64,000 nucleotides of DNA, from contig CAKOGZ010000157.1 in the NCBI GenBank assembly GCA_934045905.1, forward strand, positions 62,001 through 126,000, given 5' to 3'. This stretch comes from Leuctra nigra. Lineage: Eukaryota; Arthropoda; Insecta; Plecoptera; Leuctridae. Positions within the stretch are counted from its first letter, which is position 1; every line of letters begins with the position of its first letter. Made by a program: the position numbers and the translations under genes. Positions 48,301 to 62,004 of this stretch are shown one piece after another. The notes beneath the pieces are model-generated. The model made no database searches, was not told where the DNA came from, and saw only the letters and a list, made by a program, of their open reading frames with translations.

Positions 48301-51300
48301 TAAGAGTAATAGATTCGTCACAAAGTAGGAAACAAACAAAACTTTTTCAATATGACCTACTTCTAAAGTGGCACCCCCCTGTTTTTATCGAATTTTCTTG
48401 ATGCCTACACAACGTTATGCCGAGAAATGTAATAAAACACTTTTCGAAAAAAAATAGGCTTATAAATAAAATTATAAAAAAGAACCCCACTCTGCCCCCT
48501 TGGAGTCGCCCGACTCTGCCCTGTCAGATTATTATATAATAAAGTTAGGTTAATACAGGTTAGCGAAGCGAGCGTAGTTGACTTATCACAAGCTTTAACC
48601 TCCATTGACTAAAAAATGGATGAAAACCTAGGAAATGAGGAAAATCTAAGGAACATTGTAAATTGTTACATTGTTACCTTTGTAGGCTAACCTACATTGT
48701 TGGTCAATATACATTGACAAAAAAATGGATGAAAACCTAGGAAATGATGAAAATCTAAGGAACATTGTTAATTGTGACATTGTTACCTTTGTAGGCTAAC
48801 CTACATTGTTGGTCAATATACATTGACAAAAAAATGGATGAAAATCTATCGGGGGTGAACCCATCAGCTTCTGAATAACATGAACAGTTAATTCCGGCGA
48901 ATCGGAGAGTCTGACATAAAAAAGTGTTTCTGCACTTTTTAAGCCTCTCACCATCTACTATATAGGGTAACGTTGTCAACTCTCTTAGAGTAATAGATTC
49001 GTCACAAAGTAGGAAACAAATAAAAAAATATCAATATGAGCTACTTCTAAAGTGGCACCCCCCTATTTTTATCGAATTTTCTTGAAGCCTACACAACGTT
49101 ATGCCGAGAAATGAAATAAAACACTTTTCGAAAATAATAGGCTTAACATTAACATGTAAAAAAAAATCTCCCCTCTGCCTCCTGGAGTCGCCCGACGTTG
49201 CCCGGTCAGATAATTTTATAATAAAGTTAGGTTAGGGTAGGTTAGCGAAGCGAGCGAAGCGAGCGTAGCTGACCCTGTACAAGCTTTAACCTACAGTGAC
49301 AAAAAATTGATGAAAACCTATCAGGATTGTGCCCTTCTGCTTCTGAAGGACATAAACTAAGAAATGCGGCGTATCGGAGCGTCTGACAGAAAAAAGTGTT
49401 TCAGCACTTTTTAAGCCTCTCTCCATCATCTATATGGTGTATCATTTTCAGCTCTCTAAGAGTAATAGATTCGTCACAAAGTAGGAAACAAACAAAACTT
49501 TTTCAATATGACCTACTTCTAAAGTGGCACCCCCCTGTTTTTATCGAATTTTCTTGATGCCTACACAACGTTATGCCGAGAAATGTAATAAAACACTTTT
49601 CGAAAAAAAATAGGCTTATAAATAAAATTATAAAAAAGAACCCCACTCTGCCCCCTTGGAGTCGCCCGACGCTGCCCTGTCAGATTATTATATAATAAAG
49701 TTAGGTTAATACAGGTTAGCGAAGCGAGCGTAGTTGACTCATCACAAGCTTTAACCTCCATTGACTAAAAAATGGATGAAAACCTAGGAAATGATGAAAA
49801 TCTAAGGAACATTGTTAATTGTGACATTGTTACCTTTGTAGGCTAACCTACATTGTTGGTCAATATACATTGACAAAAAAAATGGATGAAAATCTATCGG
49901 GGGTGAACCCATCAGCTTCTGAATAACATGAACAGTTAATTCCGGCGAATCGGAGAGTCTGACATAAAAAAGTGTTTTTGCACTTTTTAAGCCTCTCACC
50001 ATCTACTATATAGGGTAACGTTGTCAACTCTCTTAGAGTAATAGATTCGTCACAAAGTAGGAAACAAATAAAAAAATATCAATATGAGCTACTTCTAAAG
50101 TGGCACCCCCCTATTTTTATCGAATTTTCTTGAAGCCTACACAACGTTATGCCGAGAAATGAAATAAAACACTTTTCGAAAATAATAGGCTTAACATTAA
50201 CATGTAAAAAAAATCTCCCCTCTGCCTCCTGGAGTCGCCCGACGTTGCCCGGTCAGATAATTTTATAATAAAGTTAGGTTAGGGTAGGTTAGCGAAGCGA
50301 GCGAAGCTGACCCTTAACAAGCTTTAACCTACAGTGACAAAAAATTGATGAAAACCTATCAGGATTGTGCCCTTCTGCTTCTGAAGGACATAAACTAAGA
50401 AATGCGGCGTATCGGAGCGTCTGACAGAAAAAAGTGTTTCTGCACTTTTTAAGCCTCTCTCCATCATCTATATGGTGTATCATTTTCAGCTCTCTAAGAG
50501 TAATAGATTCGTCACAAAGTAGGAAACAAACAAAACTTTTTCAATATGACCTACTTCTAAAGTGGCACCCCCCTGTTTTTATCGAATTTTCTTGATGCCT
50601 ACACAACGTTATGCCGAGAAATGTAATAAAACACTTTTCGAAAAAAAATAGGCTTATAAATAAAATTATAAAAAAGAACCCCACTCTGCCCCCTTGGAGT
50701 CGCCCGACGCTGCCCTGTCAGATTATTATATAATAAAGTTAGGTTAATACAGGTTAGCGAAGCGAGCGTAGTTGACTTATCACAAGCTTTAACCTCCATT
50801 GACTAAAAAATGGATGAAAACCTAGGAAATGAGGAAAATCTAAGGAACATTGTAAATTGTTACATTGTTACCTTTGTAGGCTAACCTACATTGTTGGTCA
50901 ATATACATTGACAAAAAAATGGATGAAAACCTAGGAAATGATGAAAATCTTAGGAACATTGTTAATTGTGACATTGTTACCTTTGTAGGCTAACCTACAT
51001 TGTTGGTCAATATACATTGACAAAAAAATGGATGAAAATCTATCGGGGGTGAACCCATCAGCTTCTGAATAACATGAACAGTTAATTCCGGCGAATCGGG
51101 GAGTCTGACATAAAAAAGTGTTTCTGCACTTTTTAAGCCTCTCACCATCTACTATATAGGGTAACGTTGTCAACTCTCTTAGAGTAATAGATTCGTCACA
51201 AAGTAGAAAACAAATAAAAAAATATCAATATGAGCTACTTCTAAAGTGGCACCCCCCTATTTTTATCGAATTTTCTTGAAGCCTACACAACGTTATGCCG

Positions 51301-54268
51301 AGAAATGAAATAAAACACTTTTCGAAAATAATAGGCTTAACATTAACATGTAAAAAAAAATCTCCCCTCTGCCTCCTGGAGTCGCCCGACGTTGCCCGGT
51401 CAGATAATTTTATAATAAAGTTAGGTTAGGGTAGGTTAGCGAAGCGAGCGAAGCGAGCGTAGCTGACCCTGTACAAGCTTTAACCTACAGTGACAAAAAA
51501 TTGATGAAAACCTATCAGGATTGTGCCCTTCTGCTTCTGAAGGACATAAACTAAGAAATGCGGCGTATCGGAGCGTCTGACAGAAAAAAGTGTTTCAGCA
51601 CTTTTTAAGCCTCTCTCCATCATCTATATGGTGTATCATTTTCAGCTCTCTAAGAGTAATAGATTCGTCACAAAGTAGGAAACAAACAAAACTTTTTCAA
51701 TATGACCTACTTCTAAAGTGGCACCCCCCTGTTTTTATCGAATTTTCTTGATGCCTACACAACGTTATGCCGAGAAATGTAATAAAACACTTTTCGAAAA
51801 AAAATAGGCTTATAAATAAAATTATAAAAAAGAACCCCACTCTGCCCCCTTGGAGTCGCCCGACGCTGCCCTGTCAGATTATTATATAATAAAGTTAGGT
51901 TAATACAGGTTAGCGAAGCGAGCGTAGTTGACTTATCACAAGCTTTAACCTCCATTGACTAAAAAATGGATGAAAACCTAGGAAATGAGGAAAATCTAAG
52001 GAACATTGTAAATTGTTACATTGTTACCTTTGTAGGCTAACCTACATTGTTGGTCAATATACATTGACAAAAAAATGGATGAAAACCTAGGAAATGATGA
52101 AAATCTAAGGAACATTGTTAATTGTGACATTGTTACCTTTGTAGGCTAACCTACATTGTTGGTCAATATACATTGACAAAAAAATGGATGAAAATCTATC
52201 GGGGGTGAACCCATCAGCTTCTGAATAACATGAACAGTTAATTCCGGCGAATCGGAGAGTCTGACATAAAAAAGTGTTTCTGCACTTTTTAAGCCTCTCA
52301 CCATCTACTATATAGGGTAACGTTGTCAACTCTCTTAGAGTAATAGATTCGTCACAAAGTAGGAAACAAATAAAAAAATATCAATATGAGCTACTTCTAA
52401 AGTGGCACCCCCCTATTTTTATCGAATTTTCTTGAAGCCTACACAACGTTATGCCGAGAAATGAAATAAAACACTTTTCGAAAATAATAGGCTTAACATT
52501 AACATGTAAAAAAAAATCTCCCCTCTGCCTCCTGGAGTCGCCCGACGTTGCCCGGTCAGATAATTTTATAATAAAGTTAGGTTAGGGTAGGTTAGCGAAG
52601 CGAGCGAAGCGAGCGTAGCTTACCCTGTACAAGCTTTAACCTACAGTGACAAAAAATTGATGAAAACCTATCAGGATTGTGCCCTTCTGCTTCTGAAGGA
52701 CATAAACTAAGAAATGCGGCGTATCGGAGCGTCTGACGGAAAAAAGTGTTTCAGCACTTTTTAAGCCTCTCTCCATCATCTATATGGTGTATCATTTTCA
52801 GCTCTCTAAGAGTAATAGATTCGTCACAAAGTAGGAAACAAACAAAACTTTTTCAATATGACCTACTTCTAAAGTGGCACCCCCCTGTTTTTATCGAATT
52901 TTCTTGATGCCTACACAACGTTATGCCGAGAAATGTAATAAAACACTTTTCGAAAAAAAATAGGCTTATAAATAAAATTATAAAAAAGAACCCCACTCTG
53001 CCCCCTTGGAGTCGCCCGACGCTGCCCTGTCAGATTATTATATAATAAAGTTAGGTTAATACAGGTTAGCGAAGCGAGCGTAGTTGACTCATCACAAGCT
53101 TTAACCTCCATTGACTAAAAAATGGATGAAAACCTAGGAAATGATGAAAATCTAAGGAACATTGTTAATTGTGACATTGTTACCTTTGTAGGCTAACCTA
53201 CATTGTTGGTCAATATACATTGACAAAAAAAATGGATGAAAATCTATCGGGGGTGAACCCATCAGCTTCTGAATAACATGAACAGTTAATTCCGGCGAAT
53301 CGGAGAGTCTGACATAAAAAAGTGTTTTTGCACTTTTTAAGCCTCTCACCATCTACTATATAGGGTAACGTTGTCAACTCTCTTAGAGTAATAGATTCGT
53401 CACAAAGTAGGAAACAAATAAAAAAATATCAATATGAGCTACTTCTAAAGTGGCACCCCCCTATTTTTATCGAATTTTCTTGAAGCCTACACAACGTTAT
53501 GCCGAGAAATGAAATAAAACACTTTTCGAAAATAATAGGCTTAACATTAACATGTAAAAAAAAATCTCCCCTCTGCCTCCTGGAGTCGCCCGACGTTGCC
53601 CGGTCAGATAATTTTATAATAAAGTTAGGTTAGGGTAGGTTAGCGAAGCGAGCGAAGCGAGCGTAGCTGACCCTGTACAAGCTTTAACCTACAGTGACAA
53701 AAAATTGATGAAAACCTATCAGGATTGTGCCCTTCTGCTTCTGAAGGACATAAACTAAGAAATGCGGCGTATCGGAGCGTCTGACAGAAAAAAGTGTTTC
53801 AGCACTTTTTAAGCCTCTCTCCATCATCTATATGGTGTATCATTTTCAGCTCTCTAAGAGTAATAGATTCGTCACAAAGTAGGAAACAAACAAAACTTTT
53901 TCAATATGACCTACTTCTAAAGTGGCACCCCCCTGTTTTTATCGAATTTTCTTGATGCCTACACAACGTTATGCCGAGAAATGTAATAAAACACTTTTCG
54001 AAAAAAAATAGGCTTATAAATAAAATTATAAAAAAGAACCCCACTCTGCCCCCTTGGAGTCGCCCGACGCTGCCCTGTCAGATTATTATATAATAAAGTT
54101 AGGTTAATACAGGTTAGCGAAGCGAGCGTAGTTGACTCATCACAAGCTTTAACCTCCATTGACTAAAAAATGGATGAAAACCTAGGAAATGATGAAAATC
54201 TAAGGAACATTGTTAATTGTGACATTGTTACCTTTGTAGGCTAACCTACATTGTTGGTCAATATACAT
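44311..54268 (+). repeat. Satellite array, segment 6 (gamma-doublet-rich, 3.35-kb duplication)
   Basis: Alpha starts at 44311, 45356, 46512, 47668, 48824, 49871, 51018, 52174 and 53221. The run from about 46985 to 50300 is duplicated at an offset of exactly 3350 bp (47249 to 50599, 47668 to 51018, 49871 to 53221). Betas with GTGTTTCAGC alternate with GTGTTTCTGC or GTGTTTTTGC types. The alpha ending near 50310 lacks 9 bp of the microrepeat (GCGAAGCTGACC). No hybrid units and no inserts. Confidence 0.92.
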
Positions 54269-56463
54269 TGACAAAAAAAATGGATGAAAATCTATCGGGG
54301 GTGAACCCATCAGCTTCTGAATAACATGAACAGTTAATTCCGGCGAATCGGAGAGTCTGACATAAAAAAGTGTTTTTGCACTTTTTAAGCCTCTCACCAT
54401 CTACTATATAGGGTAACGTTGTCAACTCTCTTAGAGTAATAGATTCGTCACAAAGTAGGAAACAAATAAAAAAATATCAATATGAGCTACTTCTAAAGTG
54501 GCACCCCCCTATTTTTATCGAATTTTCTTGAAGCCTACACAACGTTATGCCGAGAAATGAAATAAAACACTTTTCGAAAATAATAGGCTTAACATTAACA
54601 TGTAAAAAAAATCTCCCCTCTGCCTCCTGGAGTCGCCCGACGTTGCCCGGTCAGATAATTTTATAATAAAGTTAGGTTAGGGTAGGTTAGCGAAGCGAGC
54701 GAAGCTGACCCTTAACAAGCTTTAACCTACAGTGACAAAAAATTGATGAAAACCTATCAGGATTGTGCCCTTCTGCTTCTGAAGGACATAAACTAAGAAA
54801 TGCGGCGTATCGGAGCGTCTGACAGAAAAAAGTGTTTCTGCACTTTTTAAGCCTCTCTCCATCATCTATATGGTGTATCAATTTCAGCTCTCTAAGAGTA
54901 ATAGATTCGTCACAAAGTAGGAAACAAACAAAACTTTTTCAATATGACCTACTTCTAAAGTGGCACCCCCCTGTTTTTATCGAATTTTCTTGATGCCTAC
55001 ACAACGTTATGCCGAGAAATGTAATAAAACACTTTTCGAAAAAAAATAGGCTTATAAATAAAATTATAAAAAAGAACCCCACTCTGCCCCCTTGGAGTCG
55101 CCCGACGCTGCCCTGTCAGATTATTATATAATAAAGTTAGGTTAATACAGGTTAGCGAAGCGAGCGTAGTTGACTTATCACAAGCTTTAACCTCCATTGA
55201 CTAAAAAATGGATGAAAACCTAGGAAATGAGGAAAATCTAAGGAACATTGTAAATTATTACATTGTTACCTTTGTAGGCTAACCTACATTGTTGGTCAAT
55301 ATACATTGACAAAAAAATGGATGAAAACCTAGGAAATGATGAAAATCTAAGGAACATTGTTAATTGTGACATTGTTACCTTTGTAGGCTAACCTACATTG
55401 TTGGTCAATATACATTGACAAAAAAATGGATGAAAATCTATCGGGGGTGAACCCATCAGCTTCTGAATAACATGAACAGTTAATTCCGGCGAATCGGGGA
55501 GTCTGACATAAAAAAGTGTTTCTGCACTTTTTAAGCCTCTCACCATCTACTATATAGGGTAACGTTGTCAACTCTCTTAGAGTAATAGATTCGTCACAAA
55601 GTAGAAAACAAATAAAAAAATATCAATATGAGCTACTTCTAAAGTGGCACCCCCCTATTTTTATCGAATTTTCTTGAAGCCTACACAACGTTATGCCGAG
55701 AAATGAAATAAAACACTTTTAGAAAATAATAGGCTTAACATTAACATGTAAAAAAAAAATCTCCCCTCTGCCTCCTGGAGTCGCCCGACGTTGCCCGGTC
55801 AGATAATTTTATAATAAAGTTAGGTTAGGGTAGGTTAGCGAAGCGAGCGAAGCGAGCGTAGCTGACCCTGAACAAGCTTTAACCTACAGTGACAAAAAAT
55901 TGATGAAAACCTATCAGGATTGTGCCCTTCTGCTTCTGAAGGACATAAACTAAGAAATGCGGCGTATCGGAGCGTCTGACAGAAAAAAGTGTTTCAGCAC
56001 TTTTTAAGCCTCTCTCCATCATCTATATGGTGTATCATTTTCAGCTCTCTAAGAGTAATAGATTCGTCACAAAGTAGGAAACAAACAAAACTTTTTCAAT
56101 ATGACCTACTTCTAAAGTGGCACCCCCCTGTTTTTATCGAATTTTCTTGATGCCTACACAACGTTATGCCGAGAAATGTAATAAAACACTTTTCGAAAAA
56201 AAATAGGCTTATAAATAAAATTATAAAAAAGAACCCCACTCTGCCCCCTTGGAGTCGCCCGACGCTGCCCTGTCAGATTATTATATAATAAAGTTAGGTT
56301 AATACAGGTTAGCGAAGCGAGCGTACCTCACTCATCACAAGCTTTAACCTCCATTGACTAAAAAATGGATGAAAACCTAGGAAATGAGGAAAATCTAAGG
56401 AACATTGTTAATTGTTACATTGTAACCTTTGTAGGCTAACCTACATTGTTGGTCAATATACAT

Positions 56464-57038
56464 TGACAAAAAAATGGATGAAAATCTATCGGGGGTCGAC
56501 CCATCAGCTTCTGAATAACATGAACAGTTAATTCCGGCGAATCGGAGAGTCTGACATAAAAAAGTGTTTCTGCACTTTTTAAGCCTCTCTCCATCATCCA
56601 TATGGTGTATCATTTTCAGCTCTCTAAGAGTAATAGATTCGTCACAAAGTAGGAAACAAACAAAACTTTTACAATATGACCTACTTCTAAAGTGGCACCC
56701 CCCTGTTTTTATCGAATTTTCTTGATGCCTACACAACGTTATGCCGAGAAATGTAATGAAACACTTTTCGAAAAAAAATAGGCTTATAAATAAAATTATA
56801 AAAAAGAACCCCACTCTGCCCCCTTGGAGTCGCCCGACGCTGCCCCGTCAGATTATTATATAATAAAGTTAGGTTAATACAGGTTAGCGAAGCGAGCGTA
56901 GCTGACTCATCACAAGCTTTAACCTCCATTGACTAAAAAATGGATGAAAACCTAGGAAATGAGGAAAATCTAAGGAACATTGTTAATTGTTACATTGTTT
57001 CCTTTGTAGGCTAACCTACATTGTTGGTCAATATACAT
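56464..57038 (+). repeat. Hybrid alpha/beta + gamma unit (575 bp), junction J4
   Basis: Alpha type up to GACATAAAAAAGTG, beta type from CTCTCTCCATC; switch at about 56555-56590, much earlier in the module than J1-J3. The fusion joins frames into a 139-codon open reading frame on the minus strand that has no other coding evidence. Confidence 0.88.
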
Positions 57039-57613
57039 TGACAAAAAAATGGATGAAAAACTATCGAAGGTGGACCCATCAGCTTCTGAATATCATGAAC
57101 AGTTAATTCCGGCGAATCGGAGAGTCTGACATAAAAAAGTGTTTCTGCACTTTTTAAGCCTCTCTCCATCATCTATATGGTGTATCATTTTCAGCTCTCT
57201 AAGAGTAATAGATTCGTCACAAAGTAGGAAACAAACAATACTTTTTCAATATGACCAACTTCTAAAGTGGCACCCCCCTGTTTTTATCGAATTTTCTTGA
57301 TGCCTACACAACGTTATGCCGAGAAATGTAATTAAACACTTTTCGAAAAAAAATAGGCTTATAAATAAAATTATAAAAAAGAACCCCACTCTGCCCCCTT
57401 GGAGTCGCCCGACGCTGCCCTGTCAGATTATTATATAATAAAGTTAGGTTAATACAGGTTAGCGAAGCGAGCGTAGTTGACTCATCACAAGCTTTAACCT
57501 CCATTGACTAAAAAATGGATGAAAACCTAGGAAATGATGAAAATCTAAGGAACATTGTTAATTGTGACATTGTTACCTTTGTAGGCTAACCTACATTGTT
57601 GGTCAATATACAT
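57039..57613 (+). repeat. Hybrid alpha/beta + gamma unit (575 bp), junction J4
   Basis: Second J4 hybrid in direct tandem with the first; switch at about 57132-57164. Private changes include GAAAAACTATCGAAGG and GTAATTAAAC. Confidence 0.88.
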
Positions 57614-60600
57614 TGACAAAAAAAATGGATGAAAATCTATCGGGGGTGAACCCATCAGCTTCTGAATAACATGAACAGTTAATTCCGGCGAATCGGAGAG
57701 TCTGACATAAAAAAGTGTTTTTGCACTTTTTAAGCCTCTCACCATCTACTATATAGGGTAACGTTGTCAACTCTCTTAGAGTAATAGATTCGTCACAAAG
57801 TAGGAAACAAATAAAAAAATATCAATATGAGCTACTTCTAAAGTGGCACCCCCCTATTTTTATCGAATTTTCTTGAAGCCTACACAACGTTATGCCGAGA
57901 AATGAAATAAAACACTTTTCGAAAATAATAGGCTTAACATTAACATGTAAAAAAAAATCTCCCCTCTGTCTCCTGGAGTCGCCCGACGTTGCCCGGTCAG
58001 ATAATTTTATAATAAAGTTAGGTTAGGGTAGGTTAGCGAAGCGAGCGAAGCGAGCGTAGCTGACCCTGTACAAGCTTTAACCTACAGTGACAAAAAATTG
58101 ATGAAAACCTATCAGGATTGTGCCCTTCTGCTTCTGAAGGACATAAACTAAGAAATGCGGCATATCGGAGCGTCTGACAGAAAAAAGTGTTTCTGCACTT
58201 TTTAAGCCTCTCTCCATCATCTATATGGAGTATCATTTTCAGCTCTCTAAGAGTAATAGATTCGTCACAAAGTAGGAAACAAACAAAACTTTTTCAATAT
58301 GACCTACTTCTAAAGTGGCACCCCCCTGTTTTTATCGAATTTTCTTGATGCCTACACAACGTTATGCCGAGAAATGTAATAAAACACTTTTCGAAAAAAA
58401 ATAGGCTTATAAATAAAATTATAAAAAAGAACCCCACTCTGCCCCCTTGGAGTCGCCCGACGCTGCCCTGTCAGATTATTATATAATAAAGTTAGGTTAA
58501 TACAGGTTAGCGAAGCGAGCGTAGTTGACTCATCACAAGCTTTAACCTCCATTGACTAAAAAATGGATGAAAACCTAGGAAATGAGGAAAATCTAAGGAA
58601 CATTGTAAATTGTTACATTGTTACCTTTGTAGGCTAACCTACATTGTTGGTCAATATACATTGACAAAAAAATGGATAAAAATCTATCGGGGTGAACCCA
58701 TCAGCTTCTGAATAACATGAACAGTTAATTCCGGCGAATCGGAGAGTCTGACATAAAAAAGTGTTTTTGCACTTTTTAAGCCTCTCACCATCTACTATAT
58801 AGGGTAACGTTGTCAACTCTCTTAGAGTAATAGATTCGTCACAAAGTAGGAAACAAATAAAAAAATATCAATATGAGCTACTTCTAAAGTGGCACCCCCC
58901 TATTTTTATCGAATTTTCTTGAAGCCTACACAACGTTATGCCGAGAAATGAAATAAAACACTTTTCGAAAATAATAGGCTTAACATTAACATGTAAAAAA
59001 AATCTCCCCTCTGCCTCCTGGAGTCGCCCGACGTTGCCCGGTCAGATAATTTTATAATAAAGTTAGGTTAGGGTAGGTTAGCGAAGCGAGCGAAGCTGAC
59101 ATTTAACAAGCTTTAACCTACAGTGACAAAAAATTGATGAAAACCTATCAGGATTGTGCCCTTCTGCTTCTGAAGGACATAAACTAAGAAATGCGGCGTA
59201 TCGGAGCGTCTGACAGAAAAAAGTGTTTCTGCACTTTTTAAGCCTCTCTCCATCATCTATATGGTGTATCATTTTCAGCTCTCTAAGAGTAATAGATTCG
59301 TCACAAAGTAGGAAACAAACAAAACTTTTTCAATATGACCTACTTCTAAAGTGGCACCCCCCTGTTTTTATCGAATTTTCTTGATGCCTACACAACGTTA
59401 TGCCGAGAAATGTAATAAAACACTTTTCGAAAAAAAATAGGCTTATAAATAAAATTATAAAAAAGAACCCCACTCTGCCCCCTTGGAGTCGCCCGACGCT
59501 GCCCTGTCAGATTATTATATAATAAAGTTAGGTTAATACAGGTTAGCGAAGCGAGCGTAGTTGACTTATCACAAGCTTTAACCTCCATTGACTAAAAAAT
59601 GGATGAAAACCTAGGAAATGAGGAAAATCTAAGGAACATTGTAAATTGTTACATTGTTACCTTTGTAGGCTAACCTACATTGTTGGTCAATATACATTGA
59701 CAAAAAAATGGATGAAAACCTAGGAAATGATGAAAATCTAAGGAACATTGTTAATTGTGACATTGTTACCTTTGTAGGCTAACCTACATTGTTGGTCAAT
59801 ATACATTGACAAAAAAATGGATGAAAATCTATCGGGGGTGAACCCATCAGCTTCTGAATAACATGAACAGTTAATTCCGGCGAATCGGGGAGTCTGACAT
59901 AAAAAAGTGTTTCTGCACTTTTTAAGCCTCTCACCATCTACTATATAGGGTAACGTTGTCAACTCTCTTAGAGTAATAGATTCGTCACAAAGTAGAAAAC
60001 AAATAAAAAAATATCAATATGAGCTACTTCTAAAGTGGCACCCCCCTATTTTTATCGAATTTTCTTGAAGCCTACACAACGTTATGCCGAGAAATGAAAT
60101 AAAACACTTTTAGAAAATAATAGGCTTAACATTAACATGTAAAAAAAAAATCTCCCCTCTGCCTCCTGGAGTCGCCCGACGTTGCCCGGTCAGATAATTT
60201 TATAATAAAGTTAGGTTAGGGTAGGTTAGCGAAGCGAGCGAAGCGAGCGTAGCTGACCCTGAACAAGCTTTAACCTACAGTGACAAAAAATTGATGAAAA
60301 CCTATCAGGATTGTGCCCTTCTGCTTCTGAAGGACATAAACTAAGAAATGCGGCGTATCGGAGCGTCTGACAGAAAAAAGTGTTTCAGCACTTTTTAAGC
60401 CTCTCTCCATCATCTATATGGTGTATCATTTTCAGCTCTCTAAGAGTAATAGATTCGTCACAAAGTAGGAAACAAACAAAACTTTTTCAATATGACCTAC
60501 TTCTAAAGTGGCACCCCCCTGTTTTTATCGAATTTTCTTGATGCCTACACAACGTTATGCCGAGAAATGTAATAAAACACTTTTCGAAAAAAAATAGGCT

Positions 60601-60854
60601 TATAAATAAAATTATAAAAAAGAACCCCACTCTGCCCCCTTGGAGTCGCCCGACGCTGCCCTGTCAGATTATTATATAATAAAGTTAGGTTAATACAGGT
60701 TAGCGAAGCGAGCGTACCTCACTCATCACAAGCTTTAACCTCCATTGACTAAAAAATGGATGAAAACCTAGGAAATGAGGAAAATCTAAGGAACATTGTT
60801 AATTGTTACATTGTAACCTTTGTAGGCTAACCTACATTGTTGGTCAATATTCAT

Positions 60855-61429
60855 TGACAAAAAAATTGATGAAAATCTATCGGGGGTCGACCCATCAGCT
60901 TCTGAATAACATGAACAGTTAATTCCGGCGAATCGGAGAGTCTGACATAAAAAAGTGTTTCTGCACTTTTTAAGCCTCTCTCCATCATCCATATGGTGTA
61001 TCATTTTCAGCTCTCTAAGAGTAATAGATTCGTCACAAAGTAGGAAACAAACAAAACTTTTACAATATGACCTACTTCTAAAGTGGCACCCCCCTGTTTT
61101 TATCGAATTTTCTTGATGCCTACACAACGTTATGCCGAGAAATGTAATGAAACACTTTTCGAAAAAAAATAGGCTTATAAATAAAATTATAAAAAAGAAC
61201 CCCACTCTGCCCCCTTGGAGTCGCCCGACGCTGCCCCGTCAGATTATTATATAATAAAGTTAGGTTAATACAGGTTAGCGAAGCGAGCGTAGCTGACTCA
61301 TCACAAGCTTTAACCTCCATTGACTAAAAAATGGATGAAAACCTAGGAAATGAGGAAAATCTAAGGAACATTGTTAATTGTTACATTGTTTCCTTTGTAG
61401 GCTAACCTACATTGTTGGTCAATATACAT
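60855..61429 (+). repeat. Hybrid alpha/beta + gamma unit (575 bp), junction J4
   Basis: Copy of the unit at 56464 made by the 4391-bp duplication; switch at about 60947-60981. Confidence 0.87.
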
Positions 61430-62004
61430 TGACAAAAAAATGGATGAAAAACTATCGAAGGTGGACCCATCAGCTTCTGAATATCATGAACAGTTAATTC
61501 CGGCGAATCGGAGAGTCTGACATAAAAAAGTGTTTCTGCACTTTTTAAGCCTCTCTCCATCATCTATATGGTGTATCATTTTCAGCTCTCTAAGAGTAAT
61601 AGATTCGTCACAAAGTAGGAAACAAACAAAACTTTTTCAATATGACCAACTTCTAAAGTGGCACCCCCCTGTTTTTATCGAATTTTCTTGATGCCTACAC
61701 AACGTTATGCCGAGAAATGTAATTAAACACTTTTCGAAAAAAAATAGGCTTATAAATAAAATTATAAAAAAGAACCCCACTCTGCCCCCTTGGAGTCGCC
61801 CGACGCTGCCCTGTCAGATTATTATATAATAAAGTTAGGTTAATACAGGTTAGCGAAGCGAGCGTAGTTGACTCATCACAAGCTTTAACCTCCATTGACT
61901 AAAAAATGGATGAAAACCTAGGAAATGATGAAAATCTAAGGAACATTGTTAATTGTGACATTGTTACCTTTGTAGGCTAACCTACATTGTTGGTCAATAT
62001 ACAT
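61430..62004 (+). repeat. Hybrid alpha/beta + gamma unit (575 bp), junction J4
   Basis: Copy of the unit at 57039 made by the 4391-bp duplication; switch at about 61522-61555. It keeps the GAAAAACTATCGAAGG and GTAATTAAAC marks. Confidence 0.87.

Noticed and set aside
56395..61205. Two 139-codon minus-strand open frames (56395-56814 and 60786-61205)
   Set aside because: They arise from the J4 alpha/beta fusion plus a nearby base change that removes a stop, and were copied by the 4391-bp duplication. No independent coding evidence.
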